DNA of 64,000 nt from Pseudomonadota bacterium (GCA_021801265.1 JAJYYE010000012.1:88548-152547), one strand, 5' to 3'; counted from the stretch's first letter, positions 52,206 to 62,838 are shown. Notes: generated from the sequence alone by a model not told the origin. Translations and numbers: made by a program.

Positions 52206-53041
52206 CAAGCGTTCCTCAATTGCGGCTCTGACTGATGACTGAGCGAATGGATGGGCAGAGGCGCTTGTTGCGCGGCCTGCCAAAAGGCCTGCGAACGGGT
52301 GCCTCGGAAGTAGGCCTGAAGTTCAGGCTCATCCCGTTCGGCAAGTTCGGCGGCGGTGCCCACAGCCAACATTCTTTTCCGGCCCAGAAAAGCCACTTCA
52401 TCAACGCCGCGCCAAATCGAATCGAGATCATGCGTGGCTTGCAGCACGGTTAAACCCAGCGAGTCGCTCAAGGTGCGGATCAGATCATCAAAGGCGGCTG
52501 CACCAATCGGATCAAGGCCGGATGTGGGCTCATCCAGCACCAGTAATTCAGGATCCAGCGCCAAGGCACGCGCCAAGGCTGCCCGTTTAACCATGCCACC
52601 CGATAATTCCATCGGCAGCTTATTGGCGCTATCGGCAGGCAACCCCGCCAGTAAAATTTTGCTCATACCGAGGTCTTTTAACCAATGCGGATCAAATTGG
52701 CCATGCTCTTTGATCGGCAGCAACACGTTTTCCAGCACGGTGAGCGAGGTAAAGAGCGCCCCCCCCTGAAACAGCACGCCAATCCGCTCACGCAAGGATT
52801 GCCGCACGGCTTCATCGGCGCGACGGATTTCAACCCCAAACAGTTTGAGCGAGCCGGCATTTGCCTCACGCAACATAATCAGCGTGTGCAGCAATACGGT
52901 TTTCCCTGAGCCGGAACCACCAACCAGCGCGCACACCCGCCCTCGCGCAAGCTTGAAATCCAGCCCATCATGCACGCGGTTTGAGCCGAACTGATTAATC
53001 AGCCCCGATGCCTCGATAATCCAATCGTCGGTGGCGGCCAT
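52205..53041 (-). CDS. ABC transporter ATP-binding protein, MlaF-like
   Basis: A 278-residue ATPase of the MCE lipid transporter: Walker A GGSGSGKTVLL, signature LSGGMVKRAALARAL, Walker B LLVLDEPTSGLDP and the H-loop ATHDLDS. The LSGGMVKR form is typical of MlaF-type proteins. It lies between permease and MlaD genes with 2-base spacing to the permease. Confidence 0.93.
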   Translation of the reverse strand: MAATDDWIIEASGLINQFGSNRVHDGLDFKLARGRVCALVGGSGSGKTVLLHTLIMLREANAGSLKLFGVEIRRADEAVRQSLRERIGVLFQGGALFTSLTVLENVLLPIKEHGQFDPHWLKDLGMSKILLAGLPADSANKLPMELSGGMVKRAALARALALDPELLVLDEPTSGLDPIGAAAFDDLIRTLSDSLGLTVLQATHDLDSIWRGVDEVAFLGRKRMLAVGTAAELAERDEPELQAYFRGTRSQAFWQAAQQAPLPIHSLSHQSEPQLRNA

Positions 53042-53043
53042 GT

Positions 53044-54255
53044 TCAGTACCCCATCAGGTTGTAAAGCACGGAAAACACGGCATCAATGACGATCACCAT
53101 AAAAATCGCCTGCACCACGCTGACGGTGGTGGCATGTCCGACTTCTGCCGCGCTACCCCGTACCCGCAAGCCCTGCATGCACCCGATCAAGGCAATCACA
53201 ACGGCAAATACCGGTGCTTTAATCAGCCCCAGCCATAACGTCGTGAGATCAACCACCTGGGGCATTCGATCAAAGTACACCGCAAACGATACGCCAAATC
53301 CGTAATTGGCCACCACAGAGCCGCCGAGCAATCCCATCAAATCGGCGAACAGGGAAAGCAACGGCAAGGCGATCACCAAGGCAATCACCTTGGGGAAAAC
53401 CAGCAACTCAAACGGCGGCAGGCCAAGGGCACGCAAGGCATCAATTTCCTCGGTAATCCGCATCGTACCCAGCTGAGCGGTATAGGAGGAACCCGTGCGC
53501 CCCGCGACAATAATGGCTGCCAGCAATGGCCCCAGTTCCCGCAAGGTGATAATGCCGACCAAGTTCACGATCAACACGTTGGCGCCATAGCTCGCCAACG
53601 TGGCGCCGCCTTGATAAGCCATCACCATGCCAATCATGAACGACAGCAAACCGACAATACCCAAGGCACGCACACCAGCGGCTTCGATTTCAGCCAACAC
53701 CGCCCGCCAGCGAATCCGCCAGAAAAACAACAACAGGGGCGCGCCCCGCCAAACCAATTCACCCAAAAAAGCCAGGAAATGCCGCGCTTCTGTCCACTGA
53801 CTCACGGCGGCTTCACCCAATCGAGCCACAGGAGAAAATGCGCGAGTCTTGGCAGGCAGTTCATCCACCAATCGTGCATCAAGTAATGCCAATAAGTTGC
53901 GTTCCCGCTCGGGCAGCGAGGATACATCGACCGTCAAGCCCGCCGCACGCCAGTGCCGCAGCCAACGCGCCAACACCAATGCCGCCGCGCTATCAAACGC
54001 CGTCATTTCGCTGTTTAGCGTCAATTGTTTGGTTTTTGAGATATTCGGCGGGAATGTCACTGTCGGCACGTGCGGCAAATTATGTACGGTCCAGGCCCCG
54101 ATCAACACCAAAATTTGCCCGGCAGGATTATCGGCGCCAGCCTCTTGTTCCCAACGAATTTCCGGCGCCATCGGTGCGCTTCTGGGGGTTGCGCCATCAA
54201 CCGTGATGGGCATCGTATTGGGTACCGTACTGGGGATGGGGGCCGACCTTCTCAT
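53044..54255 (-). CDS. ABC permease, MlaE-like with N-terminal STAS domain
   Basis: A 403-residue protein. Residues about 25-140 form a STAS-like domain (FDSAAALVLARWLRHWRAAG), corresponding to MlaB, fused to the MlaE permease (LSFMIGMVMAYQGGATLASY, ELGPLLAAIIVAGRTGSSY, EEIDALRALGLPPFELLVFP). STAS-MlaE fusion is known in this family. No MlaC-type periplasmic shuttle gene is adjacent; a PqiC-like lipoprotein is used instead, which is the pattern of some non-Mla MCE systems. Confidence 0.92.
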   Translation of the reverse strand: MRRSAPIPSTVPNTMPITVDGATPRSAPMAPEIRWEQEAGADNPAGQILVLIGAWTVHNLPHVPTVTFPPNISKTKQLTLNSEMTAFDSAAALVLARWLRHWRAAGLTVDVSSLPERERNLLALLDARLVDELPAKTRAFSPVARLGEAAVSQWTEARHFLAFLGELVWRGAPLLLFFWRIRWRAVLAEIEAAGVRALGIVGLLSFMIGMVMAYQGGATLASYGANVLIVNLVGIITLRELGPLLAAIIVAGRTGSSYTAQLGTMRITEEIDALRALGLPPFELLVFPKVIALVIALPLLSLFADLMGLLGGSVVANYGFGVSFAVYFDRMPQVVDLTTLWLGLIKAPVFAVVIALIGCMQGLRVRGSAAEVGHATTVSVVQAIFMVIVIDAVFSVLYNLMGY

Positions 54256-54363
54256 GATGCGTGCAAGAGTATCTCTTGGTGATGGGTAACGGGGAGCTTA
54301 TCATTCTCTCTAAATAAGTGTCGCATCCTGCCCACAAAACATCTTTATCGAGAGAACCCCCGC

Positions 54364-55800
54364 GTGAGTAAACAACGCCTGCAAAAAATATTGGCCACCC
54401 AAGGCATCGGCTCACGCCGCATGATCGAGAGTTGGATTAGCGCCGGAGAGGTTCTGCTCAATGGCAAAACCGCTCAGCTGGGTGATCTGGCAGGCGTGGG
54501 GGATTTGATCGAAGTACGGGGGCAGAAAATCCCCATTTCTGAAGTTACGCCGGTGCGTCGCGTACTGATTTACCATAAACCCGAAGGTGAAATTAACTCA
54601 ACCTCGGACCCCGAAGGCCGGCCCACGGTGTTTGGCTCGCTACCCTCCATTCGGCAAGGACGCTGGATTAGCGTGGGTCGGCTCGATTTTAATACCTCCG
54701 GGCTTTTACTGGTCACCAACGATGGCGAGCTGGCCAATCGGCTGATGCATCCCAGTAATCAAATTGAGCGTACCTATGCCGTTCGCGTGCTGGGCGGGCT
54801 GGATGAAGCACAGATCAAGCAACTCATCACGGAAGTTCAACTCGACGATGGCCCGGCCAAATTCGATCACTTGAGCGATGCAGGGGGCACCGGCGCCAAC
54901 CGCTGGTACCACGTGACCCTGCGCGAAGGCCGCAATCGTGAAATTCGACGCATGGTGGAAGCCGTCGGTGGGGTGGTGTCTCGCCTCATTCGCATCAGCT
55001 ACGGCGGCATTGCCCTGCCACCGCGTTTAAAACCCGGTCGCGCGCAGGATTTACCGCCCGAGATGGAAGATGCGCTGGTGCGCCTCGTCGGTTTGCGGCC
55101 AGAAACCCGACGCAAAGTTCAGGATGAGGACACCAAGCGCCGCGCGCTCAAACCGTATCGGGCGCGCACTCAGGCGGGCAAACTCCAAAAACGCGATAAC
55201 GAACCCTTCTATCAAGCCACTCGGGTTGATTCGGACACGTCAGAAGGCCCGTCAGAAAATCGCTCGGATGCCCGCCCAGCCCTTCGCCCCGCTGCACGCG
55301 CGGTTACGCGGACAGAATCGCATTCAGATTCACGCGGGCCGTATGGTCAAAGTTCACCCGCTGCCCGCACAAATCAAACCCGCGCCCCGACATCCCGCAC
55401 GGGTGAAAGTCGTCCGGGCGATGCGCGCGCTGGGGGATTTCGCTCGGGAGAAACCCGGCTCGGCTCGGCTCGGCCAGGTTCTGAACGGCCCAGTTTCGCT
55501 CGAACCGGTGCAGCCCGTCCCGAATTTGCCCGGCCCGGTTCGGCACGGCCTGACCCCACCCGATCAGGGACCCTCTCCCGTTCAACCTCGCGCAATGTGG
55601 CCAATGAATTTGCTCGGGAATCGACTCGCGAGCCTTCAACGGGCCATCGCACGGCCAGCCAACCGAACGCGAATCCGTTCAGGCCCGCAGCCAAACCCAC
55701 AACACGAGCCGCCACACGGCCGGGCAAACCGACGCGCAGCACGCGCCAAGGCACAGGGCACTCGGCCAACCCGGGTCGTAAACCGCCTCGGGGCCGATGA
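54364..55800 (+). CDS. rluB: 23S rRNA pseudouridine(2605) synthase with long disordered tail
   Basis: Pseudouridine synthase of the RsuA/RluB family. S4 RNA-binding domain (RLQKILATQGIGSRRMIESW), then the catalytic Asp in VGRLDFNTSGLLLVTNDG, REGRNREIRRMVEAVGG. From about residue 255 to 478 the chain is a low-complexity Arg/Pro/Ser/Ala-rich tail with degenerate repeats of the type RPGSARP, about 200 residues. Such tails occur on RluB but this one is long. Start is GTG; transcribed divergently from the MCE operon. Confidence 0.94.
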   Translation: MSKQRLQKILATQGIGSRRMIESWISAGEVLLNGKTAQLGDLAGVGDLIEVRGQKIPISEVTPVRRVLIYHKPEGEINSTSDPEGRPTVFGSLPSIRQGRWISVGRLDFNTSGLLLVTNDGELANRLMHPSNQIERTYAVRVLGGLDEAQIKQLITEVQLDDGPAKFDHLSDAGGTGANRWYHVTLREGRNREIRRMVEAVGGVVSRLIRISYGGIALPPRLKPGRAQDLPPEMEDALVRLVGLRPETRRKVQDEDTKRRALKPYRARTQAGKLQKRDNEPFYQATRVDSDTSEGPSENRSDARPALRPAARAVTRTESHSDSRGPYGQSSPAARTNQTRAPTSRTGESRPGDARAGGFRSGETRLGSARPGSERPSFARTGAARPEFARPGSARPDPTRSGTLSRSTSRNVANEFARESTREPSTGHRTASQPNANPFRPAAKPTTRAATRPGKPTRSTRQGTGHSANPGRKPPRGR

Positions 55801-55951
55801 TTTCTGGCGGGTTCGGCAACCCAATAGCCGCACACAACCCCTCTTGAAATTTTACCCGACATTCTTGGTCGGCACGTTTATAGCGCCGCCAAAATGAACA
55901 AATTTTGGTGGATTTACCCCAAAAATCGTGCCGCAGGTTTATTATCACCTC

Positions 55952-56602
55952 ATGATTAAATTTCCTACCCAATCCGCCGAAGTGGCCCCAGCAGCCAAGC
56001 CCTTAGGCTCAGCGCTGCATGGTTCCGCCATCAACTTAACTGACGCCATCGATCTTAAAAACACACTACTCGTTGCCATGCCCAATGTGGCTGACCCAAA
56101 CTTCAGCCACAGCGTGACTTATGTGTGCGAACACAGCGACGATGGCGCAATGGGCATCACAATTACCCGCCCGCTGGATAACATCACGCTCGGTGACATT
56201 CTCGATCACATGAAAATCTCATGTTCCAATCCCACCATTCGGGGCCGCCCCGTGTACATGGGCGGTCCGGTAGCAATGGAGCGTGGGTTTATTTTGCACA
56301 CCCCGCACGGCGGCTGGGAATCCACCCTCGAAATCACCCCCGACATCGGCCTTACCACCTCGAAAGACATTTTACAGGCGCTGGCCGATGGCGCTGGCCC
56401 TGCCCGGGCGGTGATTGCGCTCGGTTATTCGGGTTGGTCGGCGGGACAACTCGAAACCGAACTCACCGAAAACACATGGCTCACCATCGATGCGACACCC
56501 GCGCTGATTTTCGATTATCCCATCGAAGAGCGCTGGCTTGCCGCTGCCCGCAGCTTGGGGATTGATATGAATTTATTATCGACTGAGGCCGGGCACGCTT
56601 AA
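55952..56602 (+). CDS. yqgE: YqgE/AlgH family protein
   Basis: A protein of about 216 residues (DUF179) with LLVAMPNVADPNFSHSVTYV, GITITRPLDNITLGDIL, VYMGGPVAMERGFILH and LGYSGWSAGQLETEL. It was named AlgH in Pseudomonas, but its molecular role is unclear. Always next to ruvX, as here (TAATG junction). An in-frame GTG lies 24 bases upstream. Confidence 0.93.
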   Translation: MIKFPTQSAEVAPAAKPLGSALHGSAINLTDAIDLKNTLLVAMPNVADPNFSHSVTYVCEHSDDGAMGITITRPLDNITLGDILDHMKISCSNPTIRGRPVYMGGPVAMERGFILHTPHGGWESTLEITPDIGLTTSKDILQALADGAGPARAVIALGYSGWSAGQLETELTENTWLTIDATPALIFDYPIEERWLAAARSLGIDMNLLSTEAGHA

Positions 56603-57123
56603 TGGAATCGGCCCTAGCGTCAGCGTCGATATCTGGCACGACATCAGTCTCAAAATCTGGCACATGGCTGGCCTTTGATTACGGTGCCTGGCGCATCGGT
56701 GTGGCGGTGGGTGAGCACCTACTCGGGTCGGCCCGCCCCGTACGCACGTTGCAGCATTGCAATGCCCATCAAATTGATTGGATCGGCATTGCCGCGCTCA
56801 TAGAAGAATGGCGGCCCATCGGATTTGCGGTGGGTTGGCCGCTGATGGATTCGGGGGAAACCTATCCGGTGGCTGCATTCATTCGCCGCTTCGGGCAACG
56901 GCTCCACGGACGGTTCAATTTGCCCGTGCACTATGTGGATGAACGCTTAAGTTCAGAGCAAGCCGAAGCGCGGGTCACCGCGCGGCACGGCAAAACGCAG
57001 GTGAAGAAAACGCCCGGATTAATCGATGCCATGGCGGCTGCTATTATTCTTGAAACATTTTTCAGCCAGAATCAGGCCGGTTTTTCAACCGAAGCCCCTA
57101 CAGCGAGCAGCAGCCCATCATGA
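56602..57123 (+). CDS. ruvX: Pre-16S rRNA nuclease/Holliday junction resolvase-like RuvX
   Basis: A 173-residue YqgF-type RNase H-fold nuclease involved in 16S rRNA 5' maturation: LAFDYGAWRIGVAVGEHLLG, FAVGWPLMDSGE, VHYVDERLSSEQAE, LIDAMAAAIILETF. The usual GxxxGxA is altered to a GAWRIGVAV form. About 17 extra N-terminal residues. Its stop overlaps the pyrR start by 4 bases. Confidence 0.93.
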   Translation: MESALASASISGTTSVSKSGTWLAFDYGAWRIGVAVGEHLLGSARPVRTLQHCNAHQIDWIGIAALIEEWRPIGFAVGWPLMDSGETYPVAAFIRRFGQRLHGRFNLPVHYVDERLSSEQAEARVTARHGKTQVKKTPGLIDAMAAAIILETFFSQNQAGFSTEAPTASSSPS

Positions 57124-57644
57124 CGTCACTTCCTGAACTGAAATCGGCCAATCAATTGCTGGATGATTGTTTGCAAAATCTGCAATGGGCCATTGAACAA
57201 GGTCAACTCAATAATCCCCTGATGGTCGGTATTCACAGCGGCGGCGTCTGGGTGGCCGAAGCGCTCCACCAACGGCTGCAATTGAGTGAACCACTCGGCA
57301 AGCTCAATATTACTTTTTATCGAGATGACTTCAATACGCTCGGCCTGCATCCCCAGGTGGCACCGTCGCAATTACCGGTAGATATTGATGGCCGCGACAT
57401 TATTCTGGTTGACGATGTGCTCTACACCGGACGCACCATTCGCGCCGCCATGAATGAGCTCTTCGATTATGGCCGCCCCGCGCGGATTTGGTTGGCGGTA
57501 TTATTCGAACGCGATGGCCGTGAATTGCCGATTTCTGCCCAAACCGTCGGCCAGCGTCTGGTACTGAGTCCGCGACAACAAATTCATGTCGATGGCCCTC
57601 ACCCCCTAACCGCACACATTGTTACCCGTGAGGAAATTGCCTGA
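57120..57644 (+). CDS. pyrR: PyrR bifunctional regulator/uracil phosphoribosyltransferase
   Basis: A 174-residue PRTase-fold protein with the PRPP-binding loop [21 protein letters not shown] and [13 protein letters not shown] at the N-terminus. In many gammaproteobacteria it lies before pyrB and pyrC'. RNA-binding attenuation as in Bacillus is not evident here: I see no leader hairpins in front of it, only coupling to ruvX. Confidence 0.93.
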   Translation: MTSLPELKSANQLLDDCLQNLQWAIEQGQLNNPLMVGIHSGGVWVAEALHQRLQLSEPLGKLNITFYRDDFNTLGLHPQVAPSQLPVDIDGRDIILVDDVLYTGRTIRAAMNELFDYGRPARIWLAVLFERDGRELPISAQTVGQRLVLSPRQQIHVDGPHPLTAHIVTREEIA

Positions 57645-58645
57645 TGGCCGTCAATTTCGTTCGACCACTCATCCCCAAACTTGCCACCGACCCCTGGGCG
57701 ATTCAATTCGATGCAGCAGGACACCTGAAGCATTTGCTCACCATCGAAGGCCTCGGGTCGACATGGATTACCCGCATACTGGATACCGCCGAAGGGTTTA
57801 TGTCGGTTTCCGACCGCGATATTAAAAAAGTGCCTTTGCTGCGCGGTCGGACCGTGGTGAATTTGTTCTTTGAAGCCTCTACCCGCACCCGCACCACCTT
57901 TGAACTTGCCGCCAAGCGGCTTTCCGCGGATGTGCTGAACATCAATTTATCCACGTCCGCCACCACCAAGGGCGAGAGCCTGCTCGACACCCTCCGCAAC
58001 ATCGAGGCCATGCAGGCTGATATGTTCGTGGTGCGACATGAACAATCCGGCGCGGCACATTTTATCGCGCGCCATGCCGCCCCGCATGTATCGGTACTGA
58101 ATGCGGGGGATGGCTGGCACGCGCATCCGACCCAAGCGCTGCTTGATGCCTTCACCATCCGGCGCATCAAGGGTGAGTTTGCGCCACTGCGCATTGCCAT
58201 TGTCGGTGACGTGAAACATTCACGGGTGGCACGGTCGCAAATTCACGCATTTAACTCGCTGAATGTGGGCGAGTTGCGCGTGATTGGCCCGCGCACCCTC
58301 ATCCCGAACGACATCGAACCCTTGGGCGTGCGGGTGTATCACGATATGCGGGCCGGCTTGAAGGATGTGGACATCATCATCATGTTGCGTCTGCAACGCG
58401 AACGCATGGAATCGGGATTGTTGCCGAGCGAGCAAGAGTTTTACCGACTGTACGGCCTCACCGAAGAAAAACTCAAATGGGCCAAACCCGATGCGATTGT
58501 GATGCACCCGGGACCCGCGAATCGCGGCGTAGAAATCGAATCCCGTGTCGCCGATGGGCCGCAATCCGTTATTTTACAGCAGGTTTCCAATGGTATTGGC
58601 GTGCGCATGGCCGTCATGGCACTCTGCATGAGTGCAGAATCATGA
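57644..58645 (+). CDS. pyrB: Aspartate carbamoyltransferase catalytic subunit
   Basis: First committed step of pyrimidine synthesis. Carbamoyl-phosphate binding loop [30 protein letters not shown] type loop (present as [15 protein letters not shown]), [12 protein letters not shown]. At 333 residues it is the long form that, in Pseudomonas, associates with an inactive DHOase. It overlaps pyrC' by ATGA. Confidence 0.97.
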   Translation: MAVNFVRPLIPKLATDPWAIQFDAAGHLKHLLTIEGLGSTWITRILDTAEGFMSVSDRDIKKVPLLRGRTVVNLFFEASTRTRTTFELAAKRLSADVLNINLSTSATTKGESLLDTLRNIEAMQADMFVVRHEQSGAAHFIARHAAPHVSVLNAGDGWHAHPTQALLDAFTIRRIKGEFAPLRIAIVGDVKHSRVARSQIHAFNSLNVGELRVIGPRTLIPNDIEPLGVRVYHDMRAGLKDVDIIIMLRLQRERMESGLLPSEQEFYRLYGLTEEKLKWAKPDAIVMHPGPANRGVEIESRVADGPQSVILQQVSNGIGVRMAVMALCMSAES

Positions 58646-60030
58646 TTCAAAATCCCCCCAATTTAGGCATTGATCTCGACCCCGTGCGCCATCCGGAAGG
58701 CTGCCGCCCCGGTATCGATTGCGACACCTGGCTCATCCGGGGCGCACGCGTCATCGACCCCAATAATCAGCTCGACACCTGCACCGATGTGTATATCGCC
58801 GATGGCCTCATCGTCGGCATGGGCGCAGCACCTGCCGCGTTTGTCCTCGAACAGGCGCAACAGGTCGATGCACAGGGGCAATGGCTCATCCCCGGTGTGA
58901 TTGATACCTGGGCGCGATTGCGTGAGCCGGGACAGGAGCACAAAGCCACCATTGCCACCGAAACCCTGGCAGCGGTTGCCAGCGGTATCACCACGCTGTG
59001 CATACCGCCCGACACGGATCCGGTGCTCGATACCGTTGCCGTGGCGCGGTTTATCAAACGCCGGGCTCAGCTGGCAGGCCGCGCGCGCGTGGTGGCCATC
59101 GGTGCCTTGACTCAAGGGCTGAAAGGCGAATTGTTGGCCGAAATGGCCGAACTCACCGAAGGCGGCTGCGTCGCCATTTCCAATGCGCACTACCCCGTGC
59201 GGGATCTACGCCTGCTGCGACGGGCACTCGAATATGCGGCCACCTTCGATATTCTGGTCGTCATTCAGCCTGAAGACCCCTCATTGGCGAAATGGGGCTG
59301 CGCGCATGAAGGCATCATTGCCACACGTCTGGGCTTGCCCGGAATCCCCGTGTCGGCAGAAACCGCGCCACTGGCGCAATTGCTGGCCATCATTGCCGAA
59401 ACGGGGGCACGTATTCACATCAACAATCTTTCCTCGCGGGCGGCTGTTCGACTCATTGAGCAAGCCAAGTCGGAGGGTTTGCCCGTCACCGCCTCGGTGA
59501 GCGCACATCATTTGTGGTTATCTGAAATGGATACCGATACCCTGTGCGGCAACACCCATGTGCAACCGCCGCTGCGCAGCCTGCGTGACCGTGATGCGCT
59601 GCGGAGTGCCTTGGCCGACGGCACCATCGACTGCGTGATTTCCGATCACCAGCCGCATGAATCCGATGCCAAGCTTGCGCCCTTTCCCGCCACCGAACCC
59701 GGCATCTCCGGGCTTGAAACCCTGCTGCCACTGGTGCTCAAATTGGTGGATGACGGACTATTAACCTTGGAACGCGCGCTTGATGCCCTCACTCGGCGCC
59801 CCGCAGATTTATTCGGACTCACCAACTCAGGCCGAATCGAGTTAGGCGCGCGTGCCGATTTAGCATTAATTAACCCCGATACCCTCTGGACATTAGACGA
59901 AACCACGCTCCAGTCTGCGGGCCGCGACACCCCATTTTTTGGCTGGGATTTCCGCCATCAAACCACCGCAACCTGGGTCAATGGCAAGCAGGTATTTTTC
60001 CGTGCGGATGGCCCCGTCATGTCCCAATGA
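58642..60030 (+). CDS. pyrC': Dihydroorotase-like PyrC', probably non-catalytic
   Basis: A 462-residue amidohydrolase-fold protein that follows pyrB. The zinc-binding DxHxHxR of active dihydroorotase reads [10 protein letters not shown] here, so two His ligands are missing. The later segments [10 protein letters not shown] and [10 protein letters not shown] are kept in part. In Pseudomonas this type of protein (PyrC'/PyrX) is a structural partner needed for ATCase assembly. A catalytic dihydroorotase must then be elsewhere in the genome. Start ATG 58642 overlaps the pyrB stop; the longer frame to 58477 is an overlap artefact. Confidence 0.9.
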   Translation: MIQNPPNLGIDLDPVRHPEGCRPGIDCDTWLIRGARVIDPNNQLDTCTDVYIADGLIVGMGAAPAAFVLEQAQQVDAQGQWLIPGVIDTWARLREPGQEHKATIATETLAAVASGITTLCIPPDTDPVLDTVAVARFIKRRAQLAGRARVVAIGALTQGLKGELLAEMAELTEGGCVAISNAHYPVRDLRLLRRALEYAATFDILVVIQPEDPSLAKWGCAHEGIIATRLGLPGIPVSAETAPLAQLLAIIAETGARIHINNLSSRAAVRLIEQAKSEGLPVTASVSAHHLWLSEMDTDTLCGNTHVQPPLRSLRDRDALRSALADGTIDCVISDHQPHESDAKLAPFPATEPGISGLETLLPLVLKLVDDGLLTLERALDALTRRPADLFGLTNSGRIELGARADLALINPDTLWTLDETTLQSAGRDTPFFGWDFRHQTTATWVNGKQVFFRADGPVMSQ

Positions 60031-60129
60031 TACGGCCAGATTCGTCAAACCACGCCATGAAAACGTCATATCTCACTGTCACTATCCATATCAATTGTCC
60101 CACCCCCCACCCCCACTGGAGATCATCCT

Positions 60130-60396
60130 ATGACCACGAAAATTCTGAGCATCATGCCCGCCGATGATTGGTACGCCCTGATTAGCGATGAAGATGAAGG
60201 CATTGGCTATGAGCCTTTAACCTGCTTCGCACTCGTGCAAACAGATGAAGACGGCGAAATCACCACCGAAGTTCGCCCGATGATTTGGGCCGATACCGCC
60301 GTAGCTTTTGCCGATGAAATCGAAGGCTTCTTGGATTTGGAGCGCGTTGAAGAAATCGGTGACGACGAACTTGAACTAGACGAAGAAGAACAGTAA
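60130..60396 (+). CDS. Small acidic protein of unknown function
   Basis: An 88-residue acidic protein with MPADDWYALISDEDEGIGYE and a C-terminal run of Asp/Glu. I recognise no named family. A clear ribosome binding site (GGAGATCATCCT before ATG) and a strong terminator downstream (60461) support that it is real. The gap from pyrC' (99 bases) suggests its own promoter. Confidence 0.7.
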   Translation: MTTKILSIMPADDWYALISDEDEGIGYEPLTCFALVQTDEDGEITTEVRPMIWADTAVAFADEIEGFLDLERVEEIGDDELELDEEEQ

Positions 60397-60460
60397 TCCG
60401 CGTCAGGCGATTCGGCGGCATCGGTATCTCCCGATCTCGCGCACAGTCCTGACGGCGTGA

Positions 60461-60512
60461 AACCACTCCAGCCTTACGGTTGTCTCAAACCGTGAGGCTG
60501 GAGTGGTTTTTT
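60461..60512 (+). terminator. Strong intrinsic terminator
   Basis: 20-base arms (60461-60480 and 60489-60508), one mismatch, 8-base loop, followed by a T-run (60507-60512). It ends the transcript that carries the small acidic protein, 64 bases after its stop. Confidence 0.9.
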
Positions 60513-60859
60513 GTTATTTGTCGCATCTAATGACCCTCGGATTTAGAGCCACCGCCCCCTACTCGAGGCGGGTTGGAGAAGCGGTACAAGGATGTAAAGA
60601 CCCTGCCCCGGCCTCGCCTCGTCAGGGGTAAAGCACTTTTTGAGCACCTGGGCCAATCGGAGACGGTGAAATGAGACTAAAAACTTGTGCCGATACCTAT
60701 GTGCCTTCAAGGGGGAAGGCGCTTACAGGTTTTCTGACTTTGCTCAGCGTTTCCTAACCGCACTAAATTAAATTCAAATCATGCATCCCCTCTGTTCAGG
60801 TGACGAAAAACACGGTATAAGGCTGCAAATTTCCGCCTAAATTCCGAGGATTTCACGCA
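60513..60859. other. Unassigned stretch, possible RNA or element remnant
   Basis: About 350 bases with no clear gene on either strand. The plus strand has GC-rich complementary blocks (for example CCTGCCCC ... CAGGGGT near 60600-60630) that could fold. It matches none of the common structured RNAs I can recall (6S, SRP, RNase P, tmRNA). Confidence 0.3.
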
Positions 60860-61060
60860 ATGGGTAACAACACCGAAATAACTGATCTGGATGAGCCATG
60901 GGAAGAGGGGGCCGAAGAAAGTCACGCTGAAGAAAATCGCCGAGAAGTTGGTCATGCTCCCGCTAAAGCCAAACCAACCGACAACAAGGATGCCCGACGC
61001 CGGCTTGATGATATCCTCGAATCCCAGCGCATCAAACACCAAATTGAGGATGATTTTTGA
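60860..61060 (+). CDS. Small PA3496-like protein
   Basis: A 66-residue charged protein with an acidic first half and a C-terminal helix DARRRLDDILESQRIKHQIE ending in DDF. This end (RRR-x-E/D-x-x-x-E-x-x-R-x-x-x-x-x-x-DDF) resembles the short PA3496-type proteins annotated as putative envelope integrity factors. GAGGA lies 9 bases before the ATG. A longer minus-strand frame over the same DNA (60779-61240) has no such support. Confidence 0.6.
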   Translation: MGNNTEITDLDEPWEEGAEESHAEENRREVGHAPAKAKPTDNKDARRRLDDILESQRIKHQIEDDF

Positions 61061-61287
61061 GCACCCGTGTTTCTGTTTCGTGCCCAGATCCATTGATATG
61101 AAGCACAATCTCAGTTCGGCAGTCTCCCGGAGCAATTTAACCAACATGGCGCCAATTCTAAAGGGCATCAAGTCGTTGCTTACAGCGCGCACCGAGTCCT
61201 GCACATTAATCCCCTGACTTGCACAAAAATCCGGTATCATGCGCGGTTCGATTTATCTTCTCCCTCTTTCCCCCTTCTGGAATGCCC

Positions 61288-62715
61288 ATGTCTTTTGCTG
61301 ATCTTGGCCTCATGCCCGAGTTGCTCCGCGCACTCGAAGCTGTTGGCTACACAACTCCGACCCCTATTCAACGCGAAGCGATTCCCCTTGTGTTGTCCGG
61401 GCGTGATTTACTCGCCGCTGCCCAAACCGGTACCGGCAAAACTGCGGGCTTTACCCTGCCGTTACTGCAACGCTTGAGCACAACCCCCGTGCTGCACCCT
61501 GCGCCCAAACACCGTATCCGCGCACTGGTGCTCACCCCGACGCGTGAACTCGCATCGCAGGTTGAAGACAGCGTCAAGCAATACGGTCAACATTTAAAAC
61601 TCAGTTCGATGGTAATTTTCGGCGGCGTGAATATCAATCCGCAGCGCGATCGCCTGCAACGCAAACTCGATATTCTGGTCGCCACGCCCGGCCGCTTGCT
61701 TGATCACGTGGGCCAAGGCTCAGTAGATTTAGGCGGTGTGGAAATCCTGGTGCTTGATGAGGCCGACCGCATGCTCGACATGGGCTTTATCCGCGACATC
61801 AAGCGCATCCTTGCCCTGCTGCCGACGCAACGCCAAAATCTGTTGTTCTCAGCCACGTTTGCACCAGAGATCAAAACCTTTGCCAGTAACCTGCTTGATA
61901 ATCCCGCCAAAGTGGAAGTTGCGCCGCAAGTCACCACGGCTGAGCGCGTGGAGCAGCGTATTTATCCCGTCGATCGGGATGCCAAAAAAGCCTTGCTACA
62001 AAGATTAATTATCGATGGCAATTGGGCGCAGGTATTGGTCTTCACCCGCACCAAACACGGGGCGAATCGGTTAGCAGAAGGTCTCGACGCAGACGGCATT
62101 CCGGCGATGGCAATTCACGGCAATAAAAGCCAAGCGGCGCGCGAGCGGGCTTTGAGTCAATTTAAAGCCGGCAAACTGCGGGTACTGGTAGCGACCGACA
62201 TTGCTGCGCGCGGCATTGATATTGATGCCCTGCCGCATGTGGTGAACTACGAACTGCCGAATGTGCCGGAAGATTATGTGCATCGCATAGGCCGCACCGG
62301 GCGCGCGGGCGCAGGCGGCGAAGCGGTATCGCTGGTCTGCGTGGATGAACACAAACTCCTCGCCGATATCGAACGCACGATTCGTCAAAAATTAGAGCGC
62401 GTGATTGTCCCGGGCTTCGAGCCCGACCCGAATGCCAAAGCGGAACCCTTGCGCAAACCGCAAGCCGCACGCCCACCGCGTCGGGATCTCCCACCCCGCA
62501 GCGCCACACCGGCAAGAACCGGCGAAAGCCGCGCTGGCGCAGGTTATTCCGGTTCAGGCCGTGCCAGCGACGGGCGCGCGGGCGCCAACGCAAATCGTCA
62601 ACCCAATCGGGGGGAAGCCAACGGCAATCGTGCCAACGATAATCGGGGTAATTCTGTTGCGCATCCTCAGCCAAGCAATTCTGGCCAACGCCGTCGTCCT
62701 TCGGGTAACTCGTAA
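61288..62715 (+). CDS. rhlE: ATP-dependent DEAD-box RNA helicase RhlE
   Basis: Q motif ([13 protein letters not shown]), [10 protein letters not shown] (Walker A), [33 protein letters not shown], and [10 protein letters not shown]. The start [20 protein letters not shown] matches RhlE, and GGAA lies 5-6 bases upstream of ATG 61288, which favours it over ATG 61282. The C-terminal about 100 residues are Arg/Gly/Asn/Pro-rich and disordered, as usual for RhlE. Ends before a strong hairpin. Confidence 0.96.
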   Translation: MSFADLGLMPELLRALEAVGYTTPTPIQREAIPLVLSGRDLLAAAQTGTGKTAGFTLPLLQRLSTTPVLHPAPKHRIRALVLTPTRELASQVEDSVKQYGQHLKLSSMVIFGGVNINPQRDRLQRKLDILVATPGRLLDHVGQGSVDLGGVEILVLDEADRMLDMGFIRDIKRILALLPTQRQNLLFSATFAPEIKTFASNLLDNPAKVEVAPQVTTAERVEQRIYPVDRDAKKALLQRLIIDGNWAQVLVFTRTKHGANRLAEGLDADGIPAMAIHGNKSQAARERALSQFKAGKLRVLVATDIAARGIDIDALPHVVNYELPNVPEDYVHRIGRTGRAGAGGEAVSLVCVDEHKLLADIERTIRQKLERVIVPGFEPDPNAKAEPLRKPQAARPPRRDLPPRSATPARTGESRAGAGYSGSGRASDGRAGANANRQPNRGEANGNRANDNRGNSVAHPQPSNSGQRRRPSGNS

Positions 62716-62732
62716 CCCGTCAGCAACGGCAA

Positions 62733-62758
62733 AAAAAAGGGCAGTTATGCCCTTTTTT
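62733..62758. terminator. Intrinsic terminator after rhlE
   Basis: Perfect 11-base arms (62733-62743, 62748-62758) with a 4-base loop; the arms are A-run plus GGGCA and its complement, so it works in both directions. Confidence 0.85.
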
Positions 62759-62838
62759 CCATTAATCCCGATGGATTTTGAGTCGCGCCACCTCCGCCCG
62801 AGGTGAGCGCATTACCCTAGGCGCACGCCATACGACTA

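Noticed and set aside
57080-57120. PyrR-type RNA attenuator in front of pyrR/pyrB
   Set aside because: pyrR starts inside the end of ruvX and pyrB starts at the pyrR stop, leaving no leader for an attenuator.
60779-61240. Minus-strand frame of 153 codons before rhlE
   Set aside because: It overlaps the plus-strand PA3496-like gene, which has a good ribosome binding site and a family-like C-terminus; the minus frame has neither.
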